From Salisediminibacterium beveridgei (GTDB lineage Bacteria > Bacillota > Bacilli > Bacillales > Salisediminibacteriaceae), in NCBI RefSeq assembly GCF_001721685.1, contig NZ_CP012502.1, positions 496,001 to 560,000 on the forward strand: a stretch of 64,000 bases of DNA, written 5' to 3'. The notes below the pieces were generated by a model. It had not been told where the DNA came from. It ran no database searches and saw nothing but the letters and a program-made list of their open reading frames with translations. Position 1 is the stretch's first letter. Every line of letters begins with the position of its first letter. Below are positions 26,003 through 34,839 of the stretch, piece by piece. Both the position numbers and the translations under genes were made by a program.

Positions 26003-26503
26003 ATGGCGATCGAGCGAATCAGGGAATTGGCTTTGCTGATGGTATTTATTTTACTGACCGTCACCTATTATTTTATGGATGTTCACCCATTGACAGAGAA
26101 TACCCAAGTGAAAATGTACATCGCGTTTCTAATGGCGGGTGTGCTTCTGTTCTCAATCATGCAAATTCTGCGCCTGCTGCGTATTTCAAATAAAGAAAAG
26201 AAAGAACAGGTGGAAATGAAGGATGAAGTGGTCACCGAAGAGGTGAAACCAGAAGAGATCTCCAATGCGGAAAAGAAGAAAAATCTGATTCTGTTCACAA
26301 CCATCACTCTGCTTTATTTTGTACTGGTGAATACGGTCGGGTTTTACGTCGTCACCGGTATGTATATCGGCATGACGATGTTCGTCCTCGGTATCAGAGG
26401 AAAGTTTTCATTTGTCAGCGTACCGGTTGTCTACTGTATCGTCATCTTTTTTGTATTCGAATTTCTGTTGAATGTCGGATTCCCAAGAGGATGGCTGTTC
26501 TGA
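26003..26503 (+). CDS. tctB: Tripartite tricarboxylate transporter small membrane subunit
   Basis: A 166-residue protein with four predicted membrane segments and a charged cytoplasmic loop (about 62-95, rich in Glu and Lys). Length and topology match TctB (DUF1468); sequence conservation in this family is weak, and the call rests partly on its place between tctC and tctA. It forms the transporter with the large TctA subunit. The start ATG 26003 follows AAAGGAGGTAACC. Confidence 0.88.
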   Translation: MAIERIRELALLMVFILLTVTYYFMDVHPLTENTQVKMYIAFLMAGVLLFSIMQILRLLRISNKEKKEQVEMKDEVVTEEVKPEEISNAEKKKNLILFTTITLLYFVLVNTVGFYVVTGMYIGMTMFVLGIRGKFSFVSVPVVYCIVIFFVFEFLLNVGFPRGWLF

Positions 26504-26543
26504 TCGATGATTGGACGCCTCTTTTCAGAAAGGGTGAATCATT

Positions 26544-28061
26544 TTGAACTATGAATCACTGATATCTATGCCATTTCAGCTGTTCAGTCAGGAAGGCTAT
26601 TTCATCATATTTGTCGTCCTGTTTTCCGGACTGCTGATCGGGGCATTTATGGGAGCCATGCCTGGGCTGACGGCTACCGTTGCAGTAGCCCTGATGTTTC
26701 CGCCGTCCATGCAGCTGCCATCCCTGTTGGGGATCTTGTTCTTATCGGCTGTTTATACCGGTGGGGTTTACGGCGGTGGCGTCATGTCCATCGCGTTGAA
26801 CATTCCGGGTTCGGGTGCAGCGGTTGCGACCACCTTCGACGGCTATCCGATGACGCGGAAAGGGAAATATTATGAGGCGGTAGGCTACGGCCTGGGTGCT
26901 TCTCTGGTCGGTTGTTTCCTCGCCTATCTCGCCATCTTCTTCCTCCTCGTGCCAATCGGCACGTTTGCGATCCGCTTTGGACCGCCGGAGATGCTGATGG
27001 TTGCCATTTTTGCGATCGCGGTCATCGGGGTCGTCACAGGAGACCTCATTCGAAGTGTCGTAGCCGGCTTTCTGGGCCTGCTCCTCGGGACCATCGGTTC
27101 GACGCCAATGGGGATTCCAAGAGGAACGTTCGGCTTCTTTGAATTGATCGACGGTGTTCCATTTGTCGTCGCGATTATCGGCTTGTTTGCGATATCAGAA
27201 GCGATATTCCTGCTGAATCGAAAGGAAATTGTCGAGGCAGACGACAACATACCGAAATTTAATTTTGGCAAGATCATGTTCGGTTTCAAAGGGGCCTTTA
27301 CGTATTATTGGAACCTTCTGCGTTCTTCAATGATCGGCCTCGGGGTCGGGATCATCCCGGCAGCCGGCAGTACGATTGCATCGATGATGAGTTATGGCCG
27401 TGCAAAAGCATCTGCAAAGGATCCTGATTCATTCGGACAAGGAAATCCGGAAGGGGTCGTTGCAGCCGAAGCAGCAAACAACGGCTCCGAAGCGGGTTCC
27501 ATGTCCACGATGCTTGCTTTCGGGATCCCGGGAAGCGGTGCGACGGCGATTCTTTTAGGTGCATTTATGATGCACGGAATGACACCTGGACCGTATCTCG
27601 TCCGGGATCACATCGATTTTGCCTATGCGGTGATCATTTCGAACTTTTTCCAGGCATTTCTGCTGTTGTTTGCAGGAATCTTGCTGATCGCCTTTATCGG
27701 AAAAGTGATTTCAGTCCCGATTAAAATTCTCGTGCCGCTCATCATCGCAACGTCCGTGGTGGGAACGTTTGCCTACCGTGGCATGATGTTTGATGTGTAT
27801 GTGCTGTTTCTGTTCGGGATTCTCGGTTATTTCCTCAGGCAGCATTATTACCCGCTGATTTCCGTGGTACTGGGACTGGTACTTGCAGATATGCTCGAAG
27901 GAGAATTTTTCCGGACGATTACCATTTATTCGAATGGCTTATGGCCGGTATTTCAGCGTCCGATCTTCCTGACGCTTTTGGCGGCAACGATTATCAGTCT
28001 CTTGATTCCCTTATATAAAGTCATTCAGAAGAATCGATCGAAACCAGAATCCAATCTTTAG
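26544..28061 (+). CDS. tctA: Tripartite tricarboxylate transporter large membrane subunit
   Basis: A 505-residue permease with about twelve membrane segments. The two family signatures are present: GAMPGLTATVAVALMFPPSM near 38-57 with VYGGGVMSIALNIPGSGAAVATTFDGYPM shortly after, and the second-half copy EAANNGSEAGSMSTMLAFGIPGSGATAILLGAFMMHGMTPGP. It drives uptake with a cation gradient. The start is TTG 26544, nine bases after AAAGGG; no ATG or GTG in frame fits. It is ten bases ahead of the PLP-enzyme gene. Confidence 0.95.
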   Translation: MNYESLISMPFQLFSQEGYFIIFVVLFSGLLIGAFMGAMPGLTATVAVALMFPPSMQLPSLLGILFLSAVYTGGVYGGGVMSIALNIPGSGAAVATTFDGYPMTRKGKYYEAVGYGLGASLVGCFLAYLAIFFLLVPIGTFAIRFGPPEMLMVAIFAIAVIGVVTGDLIRSVVAGFLGLLLGTIGSTPMGIPRGTFGFFELIDGVPFVVAIIGLFAISEAIFLLNRKEIVEADDNIPKFNFGKIMFGFKGAFTYYWNLLRSSMIGLGVGIIPAAGSTIASMMSYGRAKASAKDPDSFGQGNPEGVVAAEAANNGSEAGSMSTMLAFGIPGSGATAILLGAFMMHGMTPGPYLVRDHIDFAYAVIISNFFQAFLLLFAGILLIAFIGKVISVPIKILVPLIIATSVVGTFAYRGMMFDVYVLFLFGILGYFLRQHYYPLISVVLGLVLADMLEGEFFRTITIYSNGLWPVFQRPIFLTLLAATIISLLIPLYKVIQKNRSKPESNL

Positions 28062-28071
28062 GAGTGAGTTT

Positions 28072-29280
28072 ATGACAAATAGCTGTGTACGTGATTTATA
28101 CTGTCCGAAATGCGAAAAACGGTACCCGTCAGGTGAGCCCCATCAGCTTTGTACGTGCGGGGCCCCTCTCCTGGTGGCTTATGACCTGAAGCGTGCGGCC
28201 AACACATTATCCAAATCTTCCCTGACATCGAGAGCGCCGACCCTTTGGCGGTACAGCGAGCTGTTACCTGTCCAAAATCCGGCGAATCAGATCTCCTTCG
28301 GGGAAGGGATGACGCCGATCCTGCCGATGAACCGGATGGGTGAAGACATTGGGATTGACCAGCTGTTGATGAAAGACGAAGGTCTCATTCCCGGCGGATC
28401 GTTTAAATCGAGAGGTGCCGCAGTCGGTGTGTCCATGGCGCATGAACTGGGCATCGAGGAAATCGCCATGCCGACGAATGGTAACGCCGGAGCCGCCTGG
28501 GCGATGTATGCGGCAAGGGCCGGGATCAAAACCCATATCGTGATGCCTGTGGATGCGCCGATCGTGACCCGGAAGGAAGCGTATATTTGCGGAGCGGATC
28601 TGCATCTTGTGAATGGTTTGATCAGTGATGCAGGGAAAATTGTCGGCCGGGCCGTAAAAAAATACGACTGGTTTGACGTGTCGACGTTAAAAGAACCATA
28701 CCGGATTGAAGGCAAGAAGACGATGGGCTATGAGATTGCCGAACAGCTGAACTGGCAGGTGCCGGACGTGATCCTCTATCCGACGGGAGGTGGCGTGGGG
28801 ATCATCGGGATCTACAAGGCACTGAAGGAATTTCAGGAGATGGGCCTCTTGGATCCTTCGAAAATGCCCCGGCTTGTAGCTGTGCAGGCAGAAGAGTGTG
28901 CACCGATCGTCACCGCTTTTCAAAAGGGTGAAAGCGAATCGGAATTTTGGCCGGAGTCCAAAACGGCAGCATTCGGGATCAATGTACCAAAAGCGATCGG
29001 CGACTTTCTGGTCCTCGATGCGATTTATGAAACAAACGGCACCGCCATCGCGATCGATGACCCGACCCTCCTCGCTGAACAGCGGATGATTGCTGAAACG
29101 GAAGGGACGTTTATCTGTCCGGAAGGAGCAGCGACCTTTGCCGCAGCGAGACAACTTCGTCATGAGGGGTGGATCGAGAGACACGAACAGGTCCTCTGCC
29201 TCAATACAGGCATGGGCATCAAATACCCGGAAACCGTGGATCCTGATGTACCTACGTTGCAGCCTGAGGATGATTTATAA
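28072..29280 (+). CDS. Threonine-synthase-like PLP-dependent enzyme
   Basis: A 402-residue fold-type II PLP enzyme. It opens with a small zinc ribbon (C11, C14, C27, C29) as in one class of threonine synthases. The catalytic Lys is probably K112 in PGGSFKSRGAA. PTNGNAGAAWAMYAA and the glycine-rich phosphate loop YPTGGGVGIIG follow. Nothing else of threonine biosynthesis is nearby. It lies inside a carboxylate-uptake operon between tctA and an SLC13 carrier. A beta-elimination or replacement on an amino-dicarboxylate (for example a hydroxyaspartate-like compound) is conceivable. A true threonine synthase is not excluded. Start ATG 28072 follows TAGGAGTGAG. Confidence 0.85.
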   Translation: MTNSCVRDLYCPKCEKRYPSGEPHQLCTCGAPLLVAYDLKRAANTLSKSSLTSRAPTLWRYSELLPVQNPANQISFGEGMTPILPMNRMGEDIGIDQLLMKDEGLIPGGSFKSRGAAVGVSMAHELGIEEIAMPTNGNAGAAWAMYAARAGIKTHIVMPVDAPIVTRKEAYICGADLHLVNGLISDAGKIVGRAVKKYDWFDVSTLKEPYRIEGKKTMGYEIAEQLNWQVPDVILYPTGGGVGIIGIYKALKEFQEMGLLDPSKMPRLVAVQAEECAPIVTAFQKGESESEFWPESKTAAFGINVPKAIGDFLVLDAIYETNGTAIAIDDPTLLAEQRMIAETEGTFICPEGAATFAAARQLRHEGWIERHEQVLCLNTGMGIKYPETVDPDVPTLQPEDDL

Positions 29281-29316
29281 CGGGAATGCCTGCACATCCA
29301 AAGAGGAGGGGGTTCT

Positions 29317-30696
29317 GTGCGTAAGCCGGTCATCATTTTCGTATTGATCATGCTGTATCTGGTCTTCCTGGGGCCTTTTTACGATTGGGGTATCGTCGTG
29401 GAAGCCCTGATCATGCTCTTGATGACGCAGATTATCTGGATCAGCCAGATATTCGGGCTGATGGTGGCATCTTTGTTAATCCTGTTTCTCTTGGCAACGA
29501 ATTTTTTTACGTTTCAGGAAGCCACCGGATTTCTCGGGACGGATATTGTCTGGCTGTTGTTCTCCACATTCATCATCGCCGGAGCGTTCATGAAAACCGG
29601 ACTGTCCCTCAGGATTTCATTATTTATCCTCAAGCTCTCCCGGGGATTCGGTCCGCTGTTGATGCTGGTGTCGTTTTTCATGATGAGTGTGCTGGCTTTC
29701 TTCATTCCGGCAAACGCCGGGCGGATGAATCTGGTCATCACGATTATTACCGGGATGCTGGATTACTTAAAAAAGCTCTATCCGATTAAAAACTTCGGCA
29801 AGGGTCTTATGATCGGTATGAACTACGTGGTGCCGATGAGTGGGGCGTTGATCATTACCGGAACGAATACGAGCATTTACGCGTATGGCATTTTCTCCAA
29901 TGAAGGGTCACTGGAGTGGAATTATATCTCGTGGATGGTGTACTTTATTCCTCCGATATTGATTTATCTGGTGATGCTCTGGCTTGTCCTGCTGTGGGTT
30001 TATCCGCTGCCGAAAGTGGATCGTTTTGAGGTGATGGGCTTTATCCGGAGCAAGATAGCAGAGCGCGGGAAACTGACGATGCCGGAGATCCGGCTGGCTG
30101 GGATTTCTGCAACGATTCTGCTGATGTGGATGCTTGATCCTTTTCACCCCTTTTCCATTCCGATGGTCGGGCTGTTGGGCGCACTCCTGACGGTTCTTCC
30201 CTACATCGGAGTCTGGAACTGGCAGGAAGCGAGGGATGCTGTCAATTGGGACATGCTGGTCTTTTTCGCTGTCAGTCTGGCTGTGGCGGGGATGCTGATT
30301 GACAGTGGTGCGCTGGAAGTTGTGGCCCAGGGTGTAGTGCTCATTCAGGAGGTCATTCAATGGGAATGGCTGCTGTTATTGATCGTCGGCCTGATTGGCA
30401 TCATTTTCCGGCTGTTGTTTTTGAATGTATTGGGGTACATGACGATCATGCTCCCTTTTGCGTTGATGATCGGTACACAGCTTGAAACCGTACCGGCCAT
30501 CATCGTCGCCATGGTGATCTTCCTGGTAGGCGGACCGGGGTTCTTCCTGATCACCCAGACGCCAATCAATATGCTCAGCTATCAGTACGGTTACTTCACA
30601 AAGCAGGATCTGTTAAAGACCGGTACGATCGTATCGTTGATCTGGCTGGTCATTATCGTCATTACGAGCCAGGTGTATTGGATGCTGTTTGTCTGA
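29317..30696 (+). CDS. SLC13/DASS-type anion symporter
   Basis: A 459-residue protein with eleven to twelve membrane segments. Features are FLGTDIVWLLFSTFIIAGAF, the first-repeat region FFIPANAGRMNLVITI, the NTS in ITGTNTSIYAYG, and in the second half NWDMLVFFAVSLAVAGMLIDSG and GPGFFLITQTPINML. These match the divalent-anion:Na+ symporter/SLC13 group, which carries di- and tricarboxylates or sulfate. It is the second uptake or exchange system in the same operon. GTG 29317 is the start, behind GAGGAGGGG. It might export a dicarboxylate product or import a second substrate. Confidence 0.87.
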   Translation: MRKPVIIFVLIMLYLVFLGPFYDWGIVVEALIMLLMTQIIWISQIFGLMVASLLILFLLATNFFTFQEATGFLGTDIVWLLFSTFIIAGAFMKTGLSLRISLFILKLSRGFGPLLMLVSFFMMSVLAFFIPANAGRMNLVITIITGMLDYLKKLYPIKNFGKGLMIGMNYVVPMSGALIITGTNTSIYAYGIFSNEGSLEWNYISWMVYFIPPILIYLVMLWLVLLWVYPLPKVDRFEVMGFIRSKIAERGKLTMPEIRLAGISATILLMWMLDPFHPFSIPMVGLLGALLTVLPYIGVWNWQEARDAVNWDMLVFFAVSLAVAGMLIDSGALEVVAQGVVLIQEVIQWEWLLLLIVGLIGIIFRLLFLNVLGYMTIMLPFALMIGTQLETVPAIIVAMVIFLVGGPGFFLITQTPINMLSYQYGYFTKQDLLKTGTIVSLIWLVIIVITSQVYWMLFV

Positions 30697-30738
30697 CGGA
30701 CAAACATGTCACGTGTAAAGCTTGGAAAGGAGGGCGTC

Positions 30739-32100
30739 ATGATTTCAAAAACCATTGCAAGTTATGTGAAACAGCTGGATTTGAGTGATGTACCTGAAGA
30801 TGTGGTGAAGCAGGCAAAACGGCTGCTTCTGGATACACTGTCAACCACGGTACGCGGGAAGTGCAGCGAGGAAGCAGAGATTTTAAGGCAGGTGGTACCG
30901 CAGCTTGGCGGGGGCGGCAACTGTACGGTGATTCTGGAAAATCGAACGTATCCACCGCCGCAAGCAGCATTGATGAATGCGGTGATGGCCCATGCCTACG
31001 AACTGGATGACACCGACCGTCGCACGTTTTATCACGCAGGCGCACCTGTCATCTCCGCGGCGCTGGCAGCTGCAGAAGACCGGAATGCATCAGGAAAGCA
31101 GCTCCTGGAAGGGATCCTGGCCGGTTATGAGGTGTCTGTGCGAATCGCGGATGCCGTGAATCCTTCCCACAGGACCCGCGGGTTTCATACAACGGGCACG
31201 GTGGGGACCTTCGGGGCAGGCATCGCCGCCGCGAAAATCTTCGGTCTGTCTGAACAGGAGTTTCAATATACATTGGGGCACTCTGGTACGCAGGCTGCGG
31301 GGTTGTTTGAGTTTCTGAACGATGGCAGCATGACCAAGCGTCTGCACCCTGGAAAAGCAGCGTGGAACGGTGTGTTTGCCGCACAGCTGGCCGAAGGCGG
31401 GATGACGGGACCGGTTACGATTTTGGAAGGGCGTCACGGGTTTTTGAATGTAACGGCTGACAAAACGGATCCGGCTATGCTCACGGACCGCCTCGGTGAG
31501 GATTACCGGATCCAGAGGATCGGTATCAAACGCCACGCAGCCTGTCGTTATGCGCATACCCCGATCGATGCGGCACTGGATTTGCAGCGGGAGAAGTCAC
31601 TGGACGTGGAGCGCATCCGCTCGGTGAATATCAAAATGAGTGAGCGGAACTTTTCCCAGACAGGCAAAGCCACAGCGTCCACGCTGGTTGCCGCCCAGCT
31701 CAGTTCGCCGTATGCCGTGGCGGTGGCACTCGTCAACCGCACGGCGAATATCGATGCGTATGAGCACGGTCTGGAAGATCCGGCTGTCCTGAAACTGATG
31801 AATAAAATCACCACAGAGGCCCATGAACCTTATGGTGATTTCAGCCGGACCGCGACCCTTGAAGTGAAAATGAAAGATGGCACGCTTCACGAAAAAACAG
31901 CGGAGTTGCCAAAAGGTGAGCCGGAAGAGCCATTGTCAGAAGAAGAGCTGTTGCAAAAGGTCACAGAACTGATGCGCACCGGAATGGAGCAAGATGCCAT
32001 CAGTGCCGTAGTGGAGACGGTTGGGAGACTAGAACAACTCGACACGCTCCGCCCGTTAATGGGCCATTTTGGTGCGATGAGCAGAATGGGAGGGATTTGA
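30739..32100 (+). CDS. MmgE/PrpD family protein, copy 2
   Basis: A 453-residue paralogue of the protein at 22128. Shared blocks include the N-terminal LLLDTLSTTVRG region, AYELDDTDR (versus GVELDDAHG), NPSHRTRGFHTTGTVGTFGAGIAAAKIFGL, KRLHPGKAAWNGV and the catalytic-site block KRHAACRYAHTPIDAA. The two differ enough to have separate substrates. ATG 30739 follows AAAGGAGGG; a longer frame from 30706 lacks a site. Its stop overlaps the next start (TGATG). Two PrpD copies plus PrpF in one operon without methylcitrate synthase suggest consecutive steps on related tricarboxylates. Confidence 0.92.
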   Translation: MISKTIASYVKQLDLSDVPEDVVKQAKRLLLDTLSTTVRGKCSEEAEILRQVVPQLGGGGNCTVILENRTYPPPQAALMNAVMAHAYELDDTDRRTFYHAGAPVISAALAAAEDRNASGKQLLEGILAGYEVSVRIADAVNPSHRTRGFHTTGTVGTFGAGIAAAKIFGLSEQEFQYTLGHSGTQAAGLFEFLNDGSMTKRLHPGKAAWNGVFAAQLAEGGMTGPVTILEGRHGFLNVTADKTDPAMLTDRLGEDYRIQRIGIKRHAACRYAHTPIDAALDLQREKSLDVERIRSVNIKMSERNFSQTGKATASTLVAAQLSSPYAVAVALVNRTANIDAYEHGLEDPAVLKLMNKITTEAHEPYGDFSRTATLEVKMKDGTLHEKTAELPKGEPEEPLSEEELLQKVTELMRTGMEQDAISAVVETVGRLEQLDTLRPLMGHFGAMSRMGGI

Positions 32101-33014
32101 TGTTACGGGGACATGATGAATCGCTGCGAAAGCTTGGACTGCCGGGAAGAGACCGGCCCGAGCAGGCGACATCCGACAGAAGATTTGCTGATGGTGCGCA
32201 GTTTCGGACCGAGGTGTCGACAGTGAATAGCCTTGCTGCACTGGAAGCGGTGTTTCAAGCGGCGGACCGGCATGGGATTGTCGTGAACCGGATTGCGGAA
32301 ACGTACGGGATTTTCCGTCACCGTACCGAAGAACTGACGGATATGCTGAACCTGTGCCGGGAGCGTGGAACAGAGATTAACCTCTCGATTGGTCCCCGGG
32401 CTCCTTACGACATCAGTCCGACGGCAAAATCGAAGCACGGGGCACAGATCGGGTACCGCCTAAGGGGCATGGATCAGGTGCTGGACGCGGTGGAGGATGT
32501 GAGACGGGCGGTATCCCTTGGAGCCAGAGGGATTACGCTATATGATGAAGGGCTATTGTGGGTGCTTCACCGGATGAAAAAATCCGGTGAACTGCCGGAA
32601 GACTTGCAGTTAAAGATTTCCGCCCATGCCGGACAGGCCAACCCCGCTTCGTTTCAACTGTTGGAATCGATCGGGGCCACATCCATCAATCCGGTGCGGG
32701 ACTTGACGTTGCCGATGCTCACTGCGATCCGGGAGTCAGTGGATGTGCCGATGGACGTGCATGTGGATAACCCGGAAAGTTCCGGTGGGTTTGTGAGAAT
32801 CTACGATGCTCCGGATATGATCCGGATCTGTTCGCCAATGTATTTGAAATCCGGCAATGTGATGATTTCGGGTCATGGTCAGAAGACGTCTGCGGATAAC
32901 GGGGCGAGTATGGTGGAGCAGATGAGTGTTGTCCTGGAGCATATCGGGCGTTATTATCCGGATGTGGTGCAAAGTAAACCGGGAAACGGTCCGGCCATCC
33001 CGGTGAAGGTTTAA
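32100..33014 (+). CDS. Unassigned TIM-barrel-like protein
   Basis: A 304-residue soluble protein I cannot place confidently. Alternating strands and helices fit a beta/alpha barrel. Conserved-looking patches are LSIGPRAPYD, GARGITLYDEG, LKISAHAGQANPASFQLLESIGATSINPVRDL, DVPMDVHVDNPESSGGFVRIYDAPDMIRIC and LKSGN. Similar proteins may be labelled U32-peptidase-like, but I do not see the U32 signature with its Cys residues. ATG 32100 overlaps the PrpD stop, with GGGAGGG five bases upstream, so it is translationally coupled to prpD copy 2. An enzyme for a PrpD product or substrate is a reasonable guess. Confidence 0.8.
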   Translation: MLRGHDESLRKLGLPGRDRPEQATSDRRFADGAQFRTEVSTVNSLAALEAVFQAADRHGIVVNRIAETYGIFRHRTEELTDMLNLCRERGTEINLSIGPRAPYDISPTAKSKHGAQIGYRLRGMDQVLDAVEDVRRAVSLGARGITLYDEGLLWVLHRMKKSGELPEDLQLKISAHAGQANPASFQLLESIGATSINPVRDLTLPMLTAIRESVDVPMDVHVDNPESSGGFVRIYDAPDMIRICSPMYLKSGNVMISGHGQKTSADNGASMVEQMSVVLEHIGRYYPDVVQSKPGNGPAIPVKV

Positions 33015-33044
33015 TTTAAAAAAAGAAACAAAGCCGCCTTCGGT

Positions 33045-33184
33045 ACGCTTATGGTGGACGCTTTCCTGAGGGCTTGTCTTCTGCTCCTGCGGTTACTCGT
33101 CGCAAAAAAAGACTAGCTAACTTTTGCGTTGCAAAAGTGGATCTTCAGACTTCGCTTAATCCTCCAGGAGTCGCCACCAACGCT
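33045..33184. repeat. Imperfect long palindrome (Bacillaceae-type intergenic repeat)
   Basis: The left arm (ACGCTTATGGTGGACGCTTT... from 33045) pairs imperfectly over about 20 bases with the right arm (CCTCCAGGAGTCGCCACCAA, ending near 33184). Inside is a perfect hairpin, ACTTTTGC-GTT-GCAAAAGT (33120-33138). The arm motif GGTGGACGCTTTCC... with CAGGAGTC..CCACC is like a dispersed palindrome I recall from many Bacillaceae genomes. It separates the ten-gene operon from the tcuA-led unit and could end transcription or be a small mobile repeat. Confidence 0.55.
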
Positions 33185-33310
33185 TCCCTGCGGTATATGA
33201 GATAGATAGAAATGCCTTTTTCATTATTAATATTAAAAAGCAATAAATAAAAAACTAACGGCAGATGCGTTATGTGAAGTAAAAGAAAATCAAAAGGAGT
33301 GATTGGTAAC

Positions 33311-34816
33311 ATGAGTGAAGAGGTGCGTGTGGATACGGTGGTTGTCGGGGCAGGGAATGCTGCGTTATGTGCGGCGATCGCTGCGGCGAATGAAGGAGCA
33401 GACGTGCTGGTTCTCGAACGCGCCCCGGAAGCGAAAAAGGGCGGAAATTCATTTTTCACAGACGGTGCGATCCGGTTTGCTTTTAACAACGGACTGGTGG
33501 ATCTGCGCCTGGTGAAACAGGATATGTCAGAGGAGGAAGCAGCTAAGATTCAGGTGGAACCCTATACGGAAGAGAATTACTGGGAAGATTTCAATCGCAT
33601 GACCGAAGGGAAGTGTGATGAAGAGCTGGTGCGCAATCTCATCAGCAATTCCTTTGATACCATCCTCTGGCTGAAAGAAAATGGTGTTGCTTTTGAGATG
33701 AACTATGACAATCAATCTTTTGAACAAAACGGCATGTACCACTTTTTCGGCGGGAATCCCATGAAGGTTGTGGACAAAGGGATTGGCCTGATGGCCTTTT
33801 TGAACAAGCGTCTTGAGGGGTTGTCCGTTCCGGTCTGGTACAACAGCCGGGCTACAGAGGTGATCCAGGAGAAGGGACGTGTGACGGGCGTGAATGTAGA
33901 AAAAGACGGGCAGACCATACAGGTCCATGCGAACAGTGTGATACTCGCCTGCGGCAGTTTCGAAGGCAGTAAGGAGATGCGGGGAACATATATGGGCAGC
34001 CAGTGGGCCGGTGCGATCGTCCGGGGAACGGAATACAATACCGGGGATGGTCTGAGTATGGCGTTGGATGCCGGTGGCGTGAAACATGGCGACTGGAGCG
34101 ATTGCCACTCCATCAGTACGGATTTCAACGCGCCCAGGGTAGGCGATTTTGAAAAACCGGGAGACATTTTCAAGAAGCATTCCTATCCCTATGGTTTGAT
34201 GATCAATACCGAGGGAAAGCGCTTTGTCGACGAAGGGGCGGACATCCGGAATTATACGTACGCCAAGTACGGGAAGGAAGTATTGAAACAGCCGGGGAAC
34301 AAGGCGTACCAGGTGTTTGATCATCAGGTTCGTCATCTGCTTCGTAAGGAATATGAACTGGATGAAGCGACGAAATATGAAGCGAAGACCCTGGAAGAGC
34401 TGGCAGATCAGCTGGATGTGGCCAAAGAGAATTTCTTCGAAACGGTGAAGGCATACAATGCCGCAGTCCAGGACGGAGACTTTGATCCATCGAAAAAAGA
34501 CGGCAAACACACTGAAGGCATTACCCCTCCGAAGAGCAACTGGGCGCAGGAACTGAAGGAAGGTCCTTTCTATGCTTTTCCGGTCACCTGCGGGATCACG
34601 TTTAATTTCGGCGGGGTGCTGGTCAGTCAACATGGTGAGGTACTCGATGATCAGCGTAAACCCATCGAGGGACTTTATGCGGCAGGGGAAATGGTCGGCG
34701 GTCTCTTTTACCATAATTACCCTGGTGCATCCGGGTTGATGTCCGGAGCTGTATACGGCCGTCTGGCAGGAAAAGCTGCCGCAGCGTTCGCGAAAAATGA
34801 TTCCACCCAAGTGTAA
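33311..34816 (+). CDS. tcuA: FAD-dependent tricarballylate dehydrogenase-like protein
   Basis: A 501-residue flavoprotein of the fumarate reductase/succinate dehydrogenase group, closest by eye to TcuA, which oxidises tricarballylate to cis-aconitate. The N-terminus VDTVVVGAGNAALCAAIAAAN gives the dinucleotide loop (13-18). APEAKKGGNS, GYxxFFGGNPMKVVDKG, CHSIST and the C-terminal GLYAAGEMVGGLFYHNYPGASGLMSG follow the family pattern. Salmonella TcuA needs the iron-sulfur protein TcuB to reoxidise its flavin; none is visible here. ATG 33311 lies about 11 bases after AAAGGAG. It heads a three-gene unit with a decarboxylase-like protein and an aldehyde dehydrogenase. Confidence 0.86.
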   Translation: MSEEVRVDTVVVGAGNAALCAAIAAANEGADVLVLERAPEAKKGGNSFFTDGAIRFAFNNGLVDLRLVKQDMSEEEAAKIQVEPYTEENYWEDFNRMTEGKCDEELVRNLISNSFDTILWLKENGVAFEMNYDNQSFEQNGMYHFFGGNPMKVVDKGIGLMAFLNKRLEGLSVPVWYNSRATEVIQEKGRVTGVNVEKDGQTIQVHANSVILACGSFEGSKEMRGTYMGSQWAGAIVRGTEYNTGDGLSMALDAGGVKHGDWSDCHSISTDFNAPRVGDFEKPGDIFKKHSYPYGLMINTEGKRFVDEGADIRNYTYAKYGKEVLKQPGNKAYQVFDHQVRHLLRKEYELDEATKYEAKTLEELADQLDVAKENFFETVKAYNAAVQDGDFDPSKKDGKHTEGITPPKSNWAQELKEGPFYAFPVTCGITFNFGGVLVSQHGEVLDDQRKPIEGLYAAGEMVGGLFYHNYPGASGLMSGAVYGRLAGKAAAAFAKNDSTQV

Positions 34817-34839
34817 GGATCGATGAAGGAGGGAACAGG

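Noticed and set aside
33527..34810. A 427-codon open frame antisense to the tcuA-like gene
   Set aside because: It is the mirror of a well-supported flavoprotein gene with no ribosome-binding site. Long antisense frames are common in moderately GC-rich genes.
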